Position numbers and translations under genes: made by a program | Notes under the pieces: generated by a model | The model's database searches: none | Told to the model about the DNA's origin: nothing | What the model saw: only the letters and a program-made list of their open reading frames with translations | NCBI RefSeq assembly: GCF_001482405.1 | Contig: NZ_LPXO01000001.1 | Coordinates: 434,001 to 498,000 of the forward strand | Source: Pseudoponticoccus marisrubri | GTDB lineage: Bacteria > Pseudomonadota > Alphaproteobacteria > Rhodobacterales > Rhodobacteraceae | DNA: 64,000 nucleotides | Direction of reading: 5' to 3' | Shown: piece by piece, positions 15,639-24,037 of the stretch | Layout: every line of letters starts with the position of its first letter | How positions within the stretch are numbered: the stretch's first letter is position 1

Positions 15639-16325
15639 ATGCGTTACCTGATCGCCGAAACCAGCTGGGCCACGATGGAATTGGCACAGGACCTGTCCGG
15701 GACCGGCCCGCTGGTCACCCGCACCGACCGCCCCGAGGACCTGCAGCATTTCCTGCGGCTGGGCGGGCTCGACCTTGTCGTGCTGGATGCCGCGCAGCTG
15801 GGCCGCGACGGGGTCAGCCTGCCGGCCCTGCGCCATGGCGCGCCGAGCGTGCCGGTGGCGCTGGTCGCCGCTTCGACCGACCCGCGTCAGGTCTCGCACT
15901 GGCTGGAGGCCGGGGCCGACATGGTCATCACCCCGGACATGCCGCTGGCCGAGGTGTCCGCCCGGCTGCTGGCGCTGGCCCGCCGCGCGCATGGCCGCGG
16001 AACCGAGACGCTGCGCTATGGCGCCCTGCAGATCGACCTGCGCCGGCGCCGCGTGACGCTGCGCGAGACCCCGGTCAAGCTCAGCCCCAAGGTCTACGAG
16101 ATCCTCGAATACCTGTCGCTGCGGCCGGGCCGGCTGGTCACCCGGTCCGAGCTGCTGGGCCATGTCTATGGTTACGAGAACGAGCCCGACAGCCGCGTCT
16201 TCGATGTCTACATGTGCAACCTGCGCGCCTGCCTCACCACCGCCGAGGGCGTCGATATCGAGACGGTGCGCGGCGCGGGCTTCCGCTTTTCCGTGCGCGG
16301 CGGCGATGCGGCGCTGGCCGCCTGA
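15639..16325 (+). CDS. OmpR-family response regulator with degenerate receiver (CtrA/FtcR-like DNA-binding domain)
   Basis: Protein of 228 aa. The C-terminal winged helix (about residues 125-222) is typical: LRYGALQIDLRRRRVTLRET, KLSPKVYEILEYLSLRPGRL, RVFDVYMCNLRACL and VRGAGFRF, resembling CtrA-type regulators. The N-terminal receiver begins MRYLIAETSWATMEL where active ones have paired acids (ExDD), and the usual Lys-Pro near the end is replaced by VITPDMPLAE. Only the aspartate in DLVVLDAAQ remains in a phosphoacceptor-like position. It therefore may act without phosphorylation. AAGGAG precedes the ATG. No histidine kinase gene is adjacent. Confidence 0.85.
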   Translation: MRYLIAETSWATMELAQDLSGTGPLVTRTDRPEDLQHFLRLGGLDLVVLDAAQLGRDGVSLPALRHGAPSVPVALVAASTDPRQVSHWLEAGADMVITPDMPLAEVSARLLALARRAHGRGTETLRYGALQIDLRRRRVTLRETPVKLSPKVYEILEYLSLRPGRLVTRSELLGHVYGYENEPDSRVFDVYMCNLRACLTTAEGVDIETVRGAGFRFSVRGGDAALAA

Positions 16326-16331
16326 GCGGTC

Positions 16332-16658
16332 TCAGCCTTTCGGGAAAGTGGTCACCACGTCGTAGAGCACCGGCTCGAAGGTGCGGCACAGCGCGCTGAT
16401 ACGGCGGTTGCGCTCGCGCATCTCGTCCGAGCGCAGCATCGCCTGGAAATCCTCGCGCCGCTCCCATTGCGAGTAATTGGCGATGCGCGTCTGCGCGTCG
16501 TTCACATGCAGCCCGGCAGCGATGAAGCCGGGCTGTTTCGAGATGAACTCGGCATAGGCGGCGTTGAGCGCGTCGATCAGGTCCTGGCAGGTGCCGGGGC
16601 TGGTCTCGAACGTTGTGATCACGGTCTGAAGATCGCTGTCGCTGGAAATCCTCGGCAT
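16332..16658 (-). CDS. antibiotic biosynthesis monooxygenase (ABM) domain protein
   Basis: Small protein of 108 aa with a dimeric ferredoxin-like alpha-beta fold. Segments such as TCQDLIDALNAAYAEFISKQ, PGFIAAGLHVNDAQTRIANY and SQWERREDFQAML are typical of ABM domains (heme- or quinone-handling monooxygenases and many uncharacterised proteins). The product is not identifiable from sequence. The ATG at 16658 is used; the frame is open to 16877 without a plausible earlier start. It converges on the response regulator gene with a 6-bp gap and is divergent from DUF484. Confidence 0.85.
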   Translation of the reverse strand: MPRISSDSDLQTVITTFETSPGTCQDLIDALNAAYAEFISKQPGFIAAGLHVNDAQTRIANYSQWERREDFQAMLRSDEMRERNRRISALCRTFEPVLYDVVTTFPKG

Positions 16659-16866
16659 GGCCGCCCTCCCCTGTCGCGCAACCCCGCGCGAAATATGCCT
16701 GATTTCTCTCATCCTGACACGATTCTGCCACGCGACGGAAGCCGCCGCGCGCCTGCCGGCGCACCGGGATTTCCTTGACAGAAAGGGGGGCTGCGGGGCA
16801 AAACCGGAACATCGACAGACGAAGAACCGGACCACGGTCGCCCATTTCGAGCAGCACAGGACAGTC

Positions 16867-17574
16867 ATGAGCAGCATTCAGCGAATCGAGGAGTCGCTCC
16901 GCGAAACCATCATGTCCCGACCGGACATGATCCTGGACGACAAGGACCTCATGCATGCCCTGATCGCCGCGAACGAGCGGGCCATGGGCGGCAACATCAT
17001 CGACCTGCGCGGCATCGCGATGGAACGGCTGGAGGCGCGGCTCGACCGGCTCGAGGACACGCATCGCTCGGTCATTGCGGCCGCCTACGAGAACCTTGCC
17101 GGCACCAACCAGATCCACCGCGCCGTGCTGCGCATGCTGGACCCGGTGGAGTTCGAAGTCTTCCTGCGTGACCTTGGCGGCGAGGTGGCGCAGATCCTGC
17201 GGGTCGATGTCATCAAGCTGGTGCTGGAATCGCAGCAGAACGACAATGAACCGGTGGTGAAACGGCTGGGCGACGTGCTGTCGGTGGCCGAGCCGGGTTT
17301 TGTCGAAAGCTATGTCTCCGAGGGGCGCGAGGCGCCGTCGCGGCAGGTGACCCTGCGCCAGATCCAGCAGGGCGACGGCCGCATCTACGGCGAGAAGGCC
17401 GAGTTCATCCGCTCGGAGGCCTGCCTGCGGCTGGATTTCGGCCCCGGCCGCCTGCCCGGCCTGCTGGTCATGGGTTCGGAAGACCCGCACCAGTTCACGC
17501 CGCTTCAGGGCACCGACCTGCTGGCCTTCTTCGCCGGCGTGTTCGAGCGCACCATGCGCCGCTGGCTGTCGTGA
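16867..17574 (+). CDS. DUF484 family protein
   Basis: Protein of 235 aa of the DUF484 family, whose members have a GAF-like fold. Markers: the N-terminal ILDDKDLMHALIAANERA, then GNIIDLRGIAMERLEARLDR, and the C-terminal FAGVFERTMRRWL. DUF484 genes lie directly before xerC in many proteobacteria, and here too xerC follows after 142 bp. The function is unknown; linkage to the XerCD chromosome-resolution system is only contextual. The ATG at 16867 gives the standard family length. Confidence 0.93.
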   Translation: MSSIQRIEESLRETIMSRPDMILDDKDLMHALIAANERAMGGNIIDLRGIAMERLEARLDRLEDTHRSVIAAAYENLAGTNQIHRAVLRMLDPVEFEVFLRDLGGEVAQILRVDVIKLVLESQQNDNEPVVKRLGDVLSVAEPGFVESYVSEGREAPSRQVTLRQIQQGDGRIYGEKAEFIRSEACLRLDFGPGRLPGLLVMGSEDPHQFTPLQGTDLLAFFAGVFERTMRRWLS

Positions 17575-17575
17575 C

Positions 17576-17698
17576 CGTCGCGCGAGCCCCGTCTCGCGCG
17601 ACGTGCGGGCAAGGGTGTCTTTCCAAGGGAAAGATCACCAACCCGCCCCCTCACCCTGCCGGGCACCCCCTGTCGGCGCGAGCCCCGTCTCGCCCGAC
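17576..17698 (+). repeat. pair of related hairpins before xerC
   Basis: CGTCGCGCGAG at 17576-17586 pairs with CTCGCGCGACG at 17593-17603 (11 bp, loop CCCCGT). A second copy at 17672-17698 has the same loop and almost the same arms (GTCGGCGCGAG / CTCGCCCGAC, one bulge). The core GCGCGAGCCCCGTCTCGC is identical in both. A third hairpin (GGAAAG/CTTTCC arms) lies between them at about 17614-17642. They may end DUF484 transcription or shape the xerC leader. Confidence 0.75.
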
Positions 17699-17716
17699 CA
17701 CCAATGGCCGGCACGC

Positions 17717-18643
17717 ATGAGCTTGGCTCTGTCCCCCGCCGCGCGCGACGCGCTGTCCGGCTGGCTGGCCTCGGCCAAGGCGCTCAAGGGGGCCTCGGAC
17801 AACACGCTGACCGCCTACCGCGCGGATGTCACCGATTTCATCACCTTCCTGACCCTGCACCATGCCGAGCCCAACGGGCTGGCGCCGCTGGCGCGGGTGA
17901 CGACCTCGGACATGCGGTCCTGGCTGGCGCATCTGCGCGGCCAGTCGATCGGGTCGCGCTCGATGGCGCGCAAGCTGTCGGCGGTCAAGAGCTTCTACCG
18001 CTGGCTGGCCGAGCGCGAGGGGTTCGAGCCGACCGCCGTGCTCTCGGCCCGCGCGCCCAAGTTCCAGAAACGCCTGCCCCGCCCGCTGAGCGAGGATGCC
18101 GCCGCCGCCATGATCGACACGGTAGAGCTGCAATCCGCCGACAGTTGGCAGGGCGCGCGCGATGCCGCGGTGATCACCCTGCTATACGGTTGCGGGCTGC
18201 GGATCTCGGAGGCGCTTGGCCTGACCGGGCGCGACCTGCCGTTGGGCGAGACACTGCGCATCACCGGCAAGGGCGGCAAGGAGCGGATCGTGCCCGTGCT
18301 GCCCGTGGCCCGGCAGGCGGTGGACACCTACCTGCGGCTCTGCCCCTACCCGCCCGAACCCGATGCGGCGCTGTTCCGCGGTGCGCGCGGCGGCAAGCTG
18401 AACCCGCGGCTGGTGCAGAAGGTGACCGAGCGCGCGCGGATGCAGCTGGGCCTGCCGGCCACCGCCACGCCCCATGCCATGCGACACAGCTTTGCCACGC
18501 ATCTTCTGTCGGCCGGGGGCGATCTGCGCACGATCCAGGAGCTGCTGGGCCATGCGTCCCTGTCCACCACGCAGGCCTATACCTCGGTCGACGAAGTGCA
18601 GCTGATGCGCGTCTACGAGGCGACCCACCCCAAGGCGCGCTGA
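17717..18643 (+). CDS. xerC: site-specific tyrosine recombinase XerC
   Basis: XerC (308 aa) acts with XerD at dif to resolve chromosome dimers. The N-terminal core-binding domain includes LTAYRADVTDFITFL and RKLSAVKSFYRWLAER. The catalytic domain has all active-site residues: Arg in CGLRISEALGL, Lys in KGGKERIVP, HAMRHSFATH (His-x-x-Arg), GHASLSTTQ (His) and Tyr in AYTSVD. It follows DUF484, which is a classical XerC neighbour, so I take it as the housekeeping enzyme rather than an integrase. The ATG at 17717 matches family length. Confidence 0.96.
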   Translation: MSLALSPAARDALSGWLASAKALKGASDNTLTAYRADVTDFITFLTLHHAEPNGLAPLARVTTSDMRSWLAHLRGQSIGSRSMARKLSAVKSFYRWLAEREGFEPTAVLSARAPKFQKRLPRPLSEDAAAAMIDTVELQSADSWQGARDAAVITLLYGCGLRISEALGLTGRDLPLGETLRITGKGGKERIVPVLPVARQAVDTYLRLCPYPPEPDAALFRGARGGKLNPRLVQKVTERARMQLGLPATATPHAMRHSFATHLLSAGGDLRTIQELLGHASLSTTQAYTSVDEVQLMRVYEATHPKAR

Positions 18644-18741
18644 GCACACGGCAAGTTCACAGCCGGCCCGTGCCGCTTCCATGCTATGCTTGATCCGTCG
18701 CCGGTCCGGCCGGGCGATGCATTTCAGCAAAGGAAGCGTTC

Positions 18742-19584
18742 ATGACTTTCACGTCCATTGTGCCCGTCCCGTTGCGTTCCCTGTCCATTTTCACCGTGAT
18801 CACCGCCGCCAGCCTCGCCCTTGCCGCCCCGTCCCTTGCCCAGGAATGGGTGCATGGCACGGGCTGGCAGATCTGGGACGATGCCACGGCCAATGACGCC
18901 TGCCCCTCGGTCTGCGGGCAGCGCAACATGAGCTATACCGGCTACTGGGAGGATGATGGCACCCAGAACTTTACCTCGTGGTGCTATTGCGACGCTGCCG
19001 CCCCGGCGCCGGACCCGGGGATGAGCCCGGCCATGGACACCGCGCAGGCGACGCCGCAGGGGGGCGGCGGGTTCCGCGACGCGGTGCTGGGCGCGCATAA
19101 CACGCTGCGGGCCAATCATGGCGCACCGCAGATGGCCTGGTCGAGCGCGCTGGAACAGAGCGCGCAGAACTACGCCAACATGCTGCAGCAGAATGGCTGC
19201 GCCGGCGGCCACAGCCCCGCGACTCTGCGCAACGGCGCGGGCGAGAATCTCTATTCCACCGGCAACACCTCTCCCGGGTTCGATCCCGCGCGCGTCGGGC
19301 AGGCGGCGGTCGAATCGTGGTACTGGTGCGAGATCGGGCTCTACCCCTCGCCGCAGGCCGGGCATTACACGCAGGTGATCTGGCAGAACTCGACCCAGCT
19401 GGGCTGTGCGATGCTGCAATGCGATGCCGGCAGCCAGCAGGTCTGGCCGGGGCAGAATTATCACGTCGCCCGCGTGGTGTGTCAGTATGCGCCGGCTGGC
19501 AACATCACCAATGCCGGCCAGTACGAGCGGAACGTGCGCCACCGAACCGATCTGCAGAAGCCCGCGCATGTAAGCTGTTTCTGA
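18742..19584 (+). CDS. secreted CAP-domain protein with N-terminal cysteine-rich segment
   Basis: Protein of 280 aa with a signal peptide (residues about 1-33, ending LAAPSLAQ). A cysteine-containing N-terminal region (NDACPSVCGQRNMSYTGYW, FTSWCYCDAA) resembles mannan-binding-lectin-like domains seen in cyanobacterial and proteobacterial secreted proteins. After a flexible linker follows a CAP/SCP domain (about residues 113-255) with HNTLRANHGAPQMAWSSALE, AQNYANMLQQNGCAGGHS and the signature GHYTQVIWQNSTQLGCA. CAP proteins bind lipids or act extracellularly; no enzymatic role is sure. AAGGAA precedes the ATG. Confidence 0.9.
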   Translation: MTFTSIVPVPLRSLSIFTVITAASLALAAPSLAQEWVHGTGWQIWDDATANDACPSVCGQRNMSYTGYWEDDGTQNFTSWCYCDAAAPAPDPGMSPAMDTAQATPQGGGGFRDAVLGAHNTLRANHGAPQMAWSSALEQSAQNYANMLQQNGCAGGHSPATLRNGAGENLYSTGNTSPGFDPARVGQAAVESWYWCEIGLYPSPQAGHYTQVIWQNSTQLGCAMLQCDAGSQQVWPGQNYHVARVVCQYAPAGNITNAGQYERNVRHRTDLQKPAHVSCF

Positions 19585-19590
19585 GACCGG

Positions 19591-19616
19591 GCGGGCCGTG
19601 CCGCCGCGCGGCCCGC
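19591..19616 (+). terminator. stem-loop after the CAP gene
   Basis: GCGGGCCG (19591-19598) pairs with CGGCCCGC (19609-19616) around a 10-base loop seven bases after the stop. There is no clean T run (TTGCCTTTCC follows), so termination is probable but not certain. Confidence 0.5.
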
Positions 19617-19681
19617 TTGCCTTTCCCACGGCGCCTTGCCAAGACTTGGGGCAGACCCGCCCCTGCCGTGGAGGAGACGCG

Positions 19682-20287
19682 ATGAAACTGCTCAAGGCCG
19701 GCCCCTCGCCTTTTGTGCGCAAGGTGATGGTGACATTGCACGAAACCGGCCAGTTCGACGATGTCGAGCAGGTCGACGTGGTCGCCTCGCCCATGGCACC
19801 CGACGCCACGCTGACCGCCGCCAACCCGGTGGGCAAGATCCCCGCGCTGATGCGCGAGGACGGCCCGACGCTCTATGACAGCCGGGTGATCTGTCGATTC
19901 CTCGACGCGCGCGCCGGGGCCGGGCTCTATCCTGAAAGCCGGATCTGGGACACGCTGACGCTGGAGGCCACGGCCGACGGCATCATGGAAGCGGCGGTGC
20001 TGATCGTCTACGAGGAACGTTTCCGCCCGCCCGAGAAGGTGTCGATCGAGTGGATCGAGGGGCAATGGTCCAAGGTCTCGCGCGCGCTGGACGCGGTGAA
20101 CACCCGCTGGATGAGCCACCTGCACGGGCGGCTGGACATGGGGCACATCGCCATCGCCTGCGCGCTGGGATATCTCGACTTCCGCCACGACGTGCGCAGC
20201 TGGCGCACCGGGCGCGACAGCCTGGCCACATGGTACACGCGATTCTGCGAGCGGCCCGCGATGCAGGCCACCGATCCGAACGCCTGA
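19682..20287 (+). CDS. glutathione S-transferase family protein
   Basis: GST of 201 aa. The thioredoxin-like N-terminal domain (residues 1-75) starts MKLLKAGPSPFVRKVMVTLH, with the catalytic serine/cysteine position occupied by Ser-Pro (PSPFVRK), and includes NPVGKIPALMREDGPTLYDS, where cis-Pro and the glutathione-binding DS pair lie. The helical C-terminal domain contains MGHIAIACALGYLDFR, the GST N-capping-type helix. The electrophile is unknown. The ATG at 19682 has GGAGG upstream. It converges with the outer-membrane-protein gene. Confidence 0.92.
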   Translation: MKLLKAGPSPFVRKVMVTLHETGQFDDVEQVDVVASPMAPDATLTAANPVGKIPALMREDGPTLYDSRVICRFLDARAGAGLYPESRIWDTLTLEATADGIMEAAVLIVYEERFRPPEKVSIEWIEGQWSKVSRALDAVNTRWMSHLHGRLDMGHIAIACALGYLDFRHDVRSWRTGRDSLATWYTRFCERPAMQATDPNA

Positions 20288-20307
20288 TTGTCAGGAATCG
20301 GGAATGT

Positions 20308-20330
20308 CGGGATGGGGCAGCCCCATCCCG
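20308..20330. terminator. bidirectional hairpin between converging genes
   Basis: CGGGATGGGG and CCCCATCCCG form a perfect 10-bp stem with a three-base loop, 5 bp after which the next gene's stop begins. It lies between the GST and the beta-barrel gene and can fold in both transcripts. There is no T tract. Confidence 0.6.
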
Positions 20331-20335
20331 CAGCG

Positions 20336-20989
20336 TCAGAACTTCAGCGACAGGCCGACATTCAGCGCGTTGGTCTTGATGTCGGTCGACAGCGAGCCGC
20401 CGCCGTCAAGCTCGGCCTCGTTGCTGGAATAGGTGAACTGGTACTCGCCGAAGACCGAGAAGCGATCGTTCAGCGGATAGCTCACCCCGGCGGTCAGCCG
20501 CGCGGCCGGGCCGGTCAGCTGGAATTCGTAGGTGTCCGAGCCCGAGGCCGGGTGCTCGACATCCACATGCGGGACGGCGATCCCGATGCCGCCGCCGACA
20601 TAAGGCGTGGCCGAGCCCCAATGCTCGGGCCAGCGGCGCATGACGTTGACGGTGATGATGTTCAGCCCGTCGGTGAACTCCATCGAGGAGAACCCCAGCG
20701 CATTGCGCTCGGCCTCGGGGGCGTAGACCTTGGTATGGGTGAACTCCAGCCCGAAACCCAGCGTCTCGGAACGCCACCAGGTGCCGCGCAGACCGTAATA
20801 GGGCGGCATCTCGCCCGAGCGGCCTTCCCAGCCGATCAGCGCATTGTAGCTGCCACCGCCGGGGTAATCGCCCGAGGCGCGGCTGTGCGGCGCGGTCTGC
20901 CAGCCGGTATAGACCGACACTTCCATCTCGGCCGCGGCGGGGGCCGCGACACCGGCGATCAGCGCCGTGGACAGAATCAGATGGCGCAT
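20336..20989 (-). CDS. outer-membrane beta-barrel protein
   Basis: Protein of 217 aa with a signal peptide ([20 protein letters not shown]) and a mature part of alternating amphipathic strands, ending in a C-terminal Phe ([10 protein letters not shown]), the signature recognised by the BAM insertion machinery. Segments such as [33 protein letters not shown] and YGLRGTWW fit an eight-stranded OmpA/OmpW-like barrel. I cannot name the family. The ATG at 20989 gives a well-formed signal peptide; a longer frame exists. Confidence 0.85.
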   Translation of the reverse strand: MRHLILSTALIAGVAAPAAAEMEVSVYTGWQTAPHSRASGDYPGGGSYNALIGWEGRSGEMPPYYGLRGTWWRSETLGFGLEFTHTKVYAPEAERNALGFSSMEFTDGLNIITVNVMRRWPEHWGSATPYVGGGIGIAVPHVDVEHPASGSDTYEFQLTGPAARLTAGVSYPLNDRFSVFGEYQFTYSSNEAELDGGGSLSTDIKTNALNVGLSLKF

Positions 20990-21071
20990 ATGCACACTCC
21001 TTGAACTCGCAGGACAAATAACCATTCGGTCCCGGCGGATTCAACCGCGACACTTCCGCGCTAAACCAGTA

Positions 21072-21100
21072 GTGAGGCTTTTGTGCGCTTTACGCCTCAC
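21072..21100. promoter_or_regulatory. inverted repeat upstream of petA
   Basis: GTGAGGC (21072-21078) and GCCTCAC (21094-21100) form an inverted repeat with a 15-bp spacer, 100 bp before the petA start and 83 bp before the beta-barrel start on the other side. The symmetry suits an operator in the shared promoter region, but no regulator can be assigned. Confidence 0.35.
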
Positions 21101-21199
21101 CACCCCCCCGCTAAGTAACTTTCCGGAACGGTCGCAGGGGCCCTGCGGCCATGGTTTTGTTGCGGCCGATCTTCGGCCCCGAGCAATGGAGCGAACTTC

Positions 21200-21778
21200 G
21201 TGTCACATGCAGAAGACCACGACGACAACCGGAGGGACTTCCTCTATTACGCGGCGGCCGGCACTGCGGCCGTGGCCACCGGCGCGGCCGTCTGGCCGCT
21301 GGTCCACCAGATGAACCCGTCTGCCGACGTGCGGGCCCTGTCGACGATCCGCGTCGACGTGTCGGGCCTGTCCGAAGGCTCGCAGCTGACGGTGAAATGG
21401 CTGGGCAAGCCGGTCTTCATCCGCCGCCGCACCGCCGAGGAGATCGAGGCCGCCAATGGTGTCGAGATGTCCGAGCTGATCGACCCGCTGGCCCGCAACG
21501 CCAACCTGCAGGACGGCGCCGACGCGACCGATGCGAACCGCGCGCTGGACGAGACCGGCGAGTGGCTGGTGCAGATGGGCGTGTGCACGCATCTGGGCTG
21601 TGTCCCGATCGCCAATGCCGGCGATTACGCGCTGGACAGCGGCCAGGGCGGCTGGTTCTGCCCCTGCCACGGCTCGCACTATGACACCGCCGGCCGGATC
21701 CGGAAGGGACCCGCGCCCGAGAACCTCCCGGTGCCGCCGGCCGAGTTCATCGACGACGCCACGATCCTGCTGGGATAA
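21200..21778 (+). CDS. petA: ubiquinol-cytochrome c reductase iron-sulfur (Rieske) subunit
   Basis: Rieske protein (192 aa) of the cytochrome bc1 complex; its [2Fe-2S] head takes an electron from ubiquinol and swings to cytochrome c1. It starts at GTG ([20 protein letters not shown]), with a twin-arginine-type RRDFLYY before a transmembrane anchor. Cluster motifs are CTHLGC and CPCHGSHYD. The protein is very like Rhodobacter PetA throughout. It opens the petABC operon, with petB starting 18 bp after its stop. The GTG is supported by GGAG upstream and by homologue starts. Confidence 0.96.
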   Translation: MSHAEDHDDNRRDFLYYAAAGTAAVATGAAVWPLVHQMNPSADVRALSTIRVDVSGLSEGSQLTVKWLGKPVFIRRRTAEEIEAANGVEMSELIDPLARNANLQDGADATDANRALDETGEWLVQMGVCTHLGCVPIANAGDYALDSGQGGWFCPCHGSHYDTAGRIRKGPAPENLPVPPAEFIDDATILLG

Positions 21779-21795
21779 GGATAAGGAAACGCGCA

Positions 21796-23142
21796 ATGTC
21801 CGGAATTCCGCACGACCATTACGAACCCAAGTCGGGTGGCGAGAAGTGGCTGCACAAGCGGCTGCCGATCGTCGGCCTGCTCTACGACACGATCATGATC
21901 CCCACGCCCAAGAACCTCAACTGGATGTGGATCTGGGGGATCGTGCTGACCTTCTGCCTAGTGCTGCAGATCATCACCGGCATCGTGCTGGTGATGCATT
22001 ACACGCCCGACACGAACCTCGCCTTCGCGTCGGTCGAGCACATCATGCGCAACGTGAATGGCGGCCACTTCATCCGCTACCTGCACATGAACGGCGCCTC
22101 GCTGTTCTTCATCGCGGTCTACGCACACATCTTCCGCAGCCTCTACTACGGGTCCTACAAGGCCCCGCGCGAGGTGACGTGGATCATCGGCATCCTGATC
22201 TACCTGCTGATGATGGGCACCGCCTTCATGGGCTACGTGCTGCCCTGGGGCCAGATGTCCTTCTGGGGCGCGACCGTGATCACCGGCCTGTTCGGCGCCA
22301 TCCCGTTCATCGGTGAGCCGATCCAGACCTGGCTGCTGGGCGGACCGGCCGTGGACAATGCCACGCTGACCCGCTTCTTCTCGCTGCACTACCTGTTTCC
22401 GTTCATCATCGCGGGCCTGACCATGGTGCATATCTGGGCCTTCCACACCACGGGCAACAACAACCCGACCGGTGTCGAAGTGCGCCGCACCTCGAAGGCC
22501 GAAGCCGAGAAGGACACGGTTCCGTTCTGGCCCTACTACGTCATCAAGGACCTGTTCGCGCTGGCGGTGATCTTCGCGGTCTTCTTCGCCATCGTCGGCT
22601 TCATGCCGAACTACCTGGGTCACCCCGACAACTACATCGAGGCGAACCCGCTGGCGACGCCCGCGCATATCGTGCCGGAATGGTACTTCCTGCCGTTCTA
22701 CGCGATCCTGCGCGCCTTCACCTCCGAGGTCTGGATCGTCCAGTTCTTCAGCTTCATCACCGGCGGCATCATCGATGCCAAGTTCTTCGGCGTGCTGGCC
22801 ATGTTCGGCGCGATCGCGGTGATGGCGCTGGCACCCTGGCTCGACACCTCCTCGGTGCGCTCGGCCCGCTACCGTCCGCAGCTGAAGTGGTGGTTCTGGC
22901 TTCTGGTCATCGACTTCTTCGCGCTGATGTGGCTTGGCGCCATGCCCGCGGAAGAGCCCTATGCCACCTTCTCGCTGATCGCCTCGGCCTACTGGTTCGC
23001 GTATTTCCTCGTCATCCTGCCGCTTCTGGGCGTGATCGAGAAACCGCTGCCGGTGCCGGCCACGATCGAAGAGGATTTCGAGGCGCACAAGTCGGCCACC
23101 GGCGGCACCAAGACGCTGCCCGACGCCACGCCTGCGGAATAA
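21796..23142 (+). CDS. petB: cytochrome b of the bc1 complex
   Basis: Central membrane subunit of complex III (448 aa, the Rhodobacter type). It binds two b hemes and forms both quinone sites. Recognisable: [58 protein letters not shown], the Qo-site [11 protein letters not shown], and paired histidines on helices B and D. A C-terminal tail of about 30 residues beyond the last helix is normal here. It is the second gene of petABC; a ribosome site (AAGGA) precedes the ATG. Confidence 0.98.
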   Translation: MSGIPHDHYEPKSGGEKWLHKRLPIVGLLYDTIMIPTPKNLNWMWIWGIVLTFCLVLQIITGIVLVMHYTPDTNLAFASVEHIMRNVNGGHFIRYLHMNGASLFFIAVYAHIFRSLYYGSYKAPREVTWIIGILIYLLMMGTAFMGYVLPWGQMSFWGATVITGLFGAIPFIGEPIQTWLLGGPAVDNATLTRFFSLHYLFPFIIAGLTMVHIWAFHTTGNNNPTGVEVRRTSKAEAEKDTVPFWPYYVIKDLFALAVIFAVFFAIVGFMPNYLGHPDNYIEANPLATPAHIVPEWYFLPFYAILRAFTSEVWIVQFFSFITGGIIDAKFFGVLAMFGAIAVMALAPWLDTSSVRSARYRPQLKWWFWLLVIDFFALMWLGAMPAEEPYATFSLIASAYWFAYFLVILPLLGVIEKPLPVPATIEEDFEAHKSATGGTKTLPDATPAE

Positions 23143-23162
23143 TGCACAAAGGACCGATTGAG

Positions 23163-23963
23163 ATGTTCAAGAAACTGACCCTCGCGGGCCTTCTGGGCCT
23201 CGGCCTCACCTCCGGCGCGTTTGCCGCCGGGGGGGAGGGCCACACCGAGGATTATGCCTTCTCGTTCGAGGGGCCCTTCGGCACCTGGGACGAGGCACAG
23301 CTGCAGCGCGGCCTGCAGGTCTATACCGAGATCTGCTCGGCCTGCCACGGCATGCAATACGTGCCGATCCGCACGCTCGAGCAGCTGGGCTATTCCGAGG
23401 AGCAAGTGATCGCCTATGCCGAGTCCTTCCCGGTGATCGACCCGGCCTCGAACCCGGAACTGGTCGACCCGGACACGGGCGACGTGGCGACGCTGAAGCC
23501 CACCGACCACTTCCCGGCGAACAACGCGCTGAATGCGCCCGACCTGTCGCTGATGGCGAAGGCGCGGGCGGGCTTCCACGGCCCCTACGGCCTGGGCCTG
23601 AACCAGCTGTTCAACGGCATGGGCGGCGCGGAATATATCGCCTCGCTGCTGACCCACTACACCGGCGACGACAAGACCGAGGCCGGCGCGGTGCTCTACG
23701 AGAACACCACCTATGGCGGCTATTTCGGCATGGCCCCGCCGCTCTACGGTGATGACGTCGTCTATGCCGACGGCACCCCGGCGACGGTCGAGCAGGAGGC
23801 CAAGGATGTCGCGGCCTTCCTGATGTGGGCGGCCGAGCCCAAGATGATGGAACGCCAGCAGGCCGGCTTTGTCGGCGTGTTCTTCCTGGTGGTTCTGTCG
23901 GTGCTGCTCTACCTCGTGAACAAGCGCATCTGGCGCCCGATCAAGTACGGCACCAAGGCCTGA
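23163..23963 (+). CDS. petC: cytochrome c1 of the bc1 complex
   Basis: Membrane-anchored c-type cytochrome (266 aa) passing electrons from the Rieske protein to soluble cytochrome c. A signal peptide ([20 protein letters not shown]) is followed by the heme motif CSACH (residues 58-62) and a likely axial methionine in [11 protein letters not shown]. The C-terminal anchor is [18 protein letters not shown]. It is the last gene of petABC and ends at a strong terminator. The longer open frame upstream overlaps petB and is not used. Confidence 0.97.
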   Translation: MFKKLTLAGLLGLGLTSGAFAAGGEGHTEDYAFSFEGPFGTWDEAQLQRGLQVYTEICSACHGMQYVPIRTLEQLGYSEEQVIAYAESFPVIDPASNPELVDPDTGDVATLKPTDHFPANNALNAPDLSLMAKARAGFHGPYGLGLNQLFNGMGGAEYIASLLTHYTGDDKTEAGAVLYENTTYGGYFGMAPPLYGDDVVYADGTPATVEQEAKDVAAFLMWAAEPKMMERQQAGFVGVFFLVVLSVLLYLVNKRIWRPIKYGTKA

Positions 23964-23988
23964 TCGCGGGCGACATGCTCTGAAAGAC

Positions 23989-24017
23989 AAAGCCCCGTCG
24001 GTTCGGCGGGGCTTTTT
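23989..24017 (+). terminator. petABC terminator
   Basis: AAAGCCCCGTCG pairs with CGGCGGGGCTTT around GTT-type loop sequence, then a run of T residues. It begins 26 bp after the petC stop. Confidence 0.9.
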
Positions 24018-24037
24018 CGTGTCCGGGTCGTCGCGCT

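Noticed and set aside
17717-18643. Phage-type integrase
   Set aside because: It is full-length XerC behind DUF484, with no attachment site or phage genes; the housekeeping role fits better.
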